A DNA stretch of 64,000 nucleotides from Aquirhabdus sp. (lineage in GTDB: Bacteria > Pseudomonadota > Gammaproteobacteria > Pseudomonadales > Moraxellaceae), in the NCBI GenBank assembly GCA_030149815.1, contig JASLHI010000012.1, positions 62,001-126,000 of the forward strand, in the 5' to 3' direction. Every line of letters begins with the position of its first letter. Position 1 is the first letter of the stretch. Below the pieces are notes generated by a model, which worked only from the letters and a program-made list of their open reading frames with translations, was not told where the DNA came from and did no database searches. Shown piece by piece: positions 63,519 through 64,000 of the stretch. Made by a program: the position numbers and the translations under genes.

Positions 63519-63732
63519 CTGGCATCTCCTTCAGCTTAGTCTCAGCGCGCCACTATCACGCTGCTGCCAATCTTTTTGGATCAAAAAAGAATGGCAGCAA
63601 TATCTTTTAACTTACTTATATTATGCGCTTAAAATGTGATCAATTAAGGATTTTTTGTATTTCTTTTCGTTGTTTTTGTGAGATTGATCCTCCTACAAAT
63701 TTTATCAATCATGCGGAGTATTACCTAATCTC

Positions 63733-64000
63733 CTAACTCTTATTTCCATAAAAATGATCTGCAGCCCGAAATGTACCGACATGTAGATTCACTAGCTCAG
63801 GCAAAGCCTGATAGCCGCCAGCCAACACAAACATGATGGGAATGCCCTGCTTTTTAGCAAACTCAAACACCATACAATCACGCCGATATATTGCCTCAGA
63901 ATCAAACCAGCTCGAGCCGTAAGGATCAGCATAGTGACAATCCATACCAGCCTGATAGATCAATAACTCGGTTTTTTGAATCAGGATTTGCTCGAATGCC
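63733..64000 (-). CDS. Histone deacetylase/AcuC-like protein (3' end only)
   Basis: The reading frame is open to the right edge; its start is outside the window. The last 89 residues include LIYQAGMDCHYADPYG, RRDCMVFEFAKKQGIPIMFVLAGGY, and LVNLHVGTFRAADHF, matching the C-terminus of class II histone deacetylase-like amidohydrolases (QAGxDPxxxDPLG, LxGGY). These enzymes deacylate acetyl-lysines or acetylpolyamines with zinc. The catalytic centre's remaining residues are not visible here. Confidence 0.78.
   Translation of the reverse strand, partial: AFEQILIQKTELLIYQAGMDCHYADPYGSSWFDSEAIYRRDCMVFEFAKKQGIPIMFVLAGGYQALPELVNLHVGTFRAADHFYGNKS

Overview
ORGANISM. The window looks like a gammaproteobacterial chromosome, most likely Moraxellaceae (Acinetobacter relatives). 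The evidence is the run asd - fimV - type I asparaginase - truA, the leuC/leuD/leuB cluster with a divergent LysR gene, infA, slyX/uup, topA, and many strings that read like Acinetobacter proteins. The genus is an inference, because no search was possible.

LAYOUT. 1-31.4 kb is mostly housekeeping: topA (runs off the left edge), a MOSC protein, a NIPSNAP gene flanked by two copies of an intergenic repeat carrying DnaA-box-like sites, slyX, uup, an LpxL-type acyltransferase and a glycosyltransferase, an EEP-family membrane protein, asd, a fimV split into two overlapping genes, asparaginase, truA, an AraC regulator, infA, the leuC-leuD-lipoprotein-leuB operon with its LysR neighbour, slt, an RNase T2-fold protein without its catalytic histidines, folD and a methyltransferase. 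tRNA-Cys(GCA) and tRNA-Leu(TAA) follow at 31.48-31.70 kb.

ISLAND. 31.6-53.4 kb is a 21.7-kb integrated element in the 3' half of tRNA-Leu. A 53-bp stretch of the tRNA is duplicated at the far end, beside a tyrosine integrase. The cargo is two small XRE regulators with palindromic operators, lipoproteins (one frameshifted), a ColE1-type mobilization module (mobC, mobA with the HEN motif, and mobB and mobD overprinted inside mobA), a TetR gene with twin operators, and a block of defence genes: an RloC/PrrC-like ATPase with a CxxC hook, a complete type I restriction-modification system (hsdM-hsdS-hsdR), a Septu-like ATPase/HNH pair (ptuA-ptuB), and a Fic enzyme. It is best read as an integrative mobilizable element used as a defence island. 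A fragment of another hsdM and a decayed second integrase just beyond attR show that this site has been used repeatedly.

RIGHT FLANK. 53.7-56.5 kb holds a TetR gene divergent from a PF10118-type hydrolase and an alpha/beta hydrolase. 56.7-63.1 kb is a tight heavy-metal RND efflux operon (His-rich exported protein, CzcB-like adaptor, CzcA-like pump, DUF3240 protein, CzcC-like outer membrane protein) ending in a strong terminator. After it come a small Gly/Tyr/His-rich exported protein and the 3' end of a histone-deacetylase-like gene that runs off the right edge.

MOST INTERESTING. (1) The compact defence island, with its stacked old-island scars. (2) The predicted excision product, which would be a tRNA-Leu lacking two acceptor-stem bases. 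(3) The mobA/mobB overprint with a tandem duplication kept in frame in both reading frames. (4) Three 19-bp palindromes at exact 27-bp spacing that end on a start codon. (5) The split fimV. (6) The catalytically dead RNase T2 homologue. No CRISPR array or rRNA was seen.
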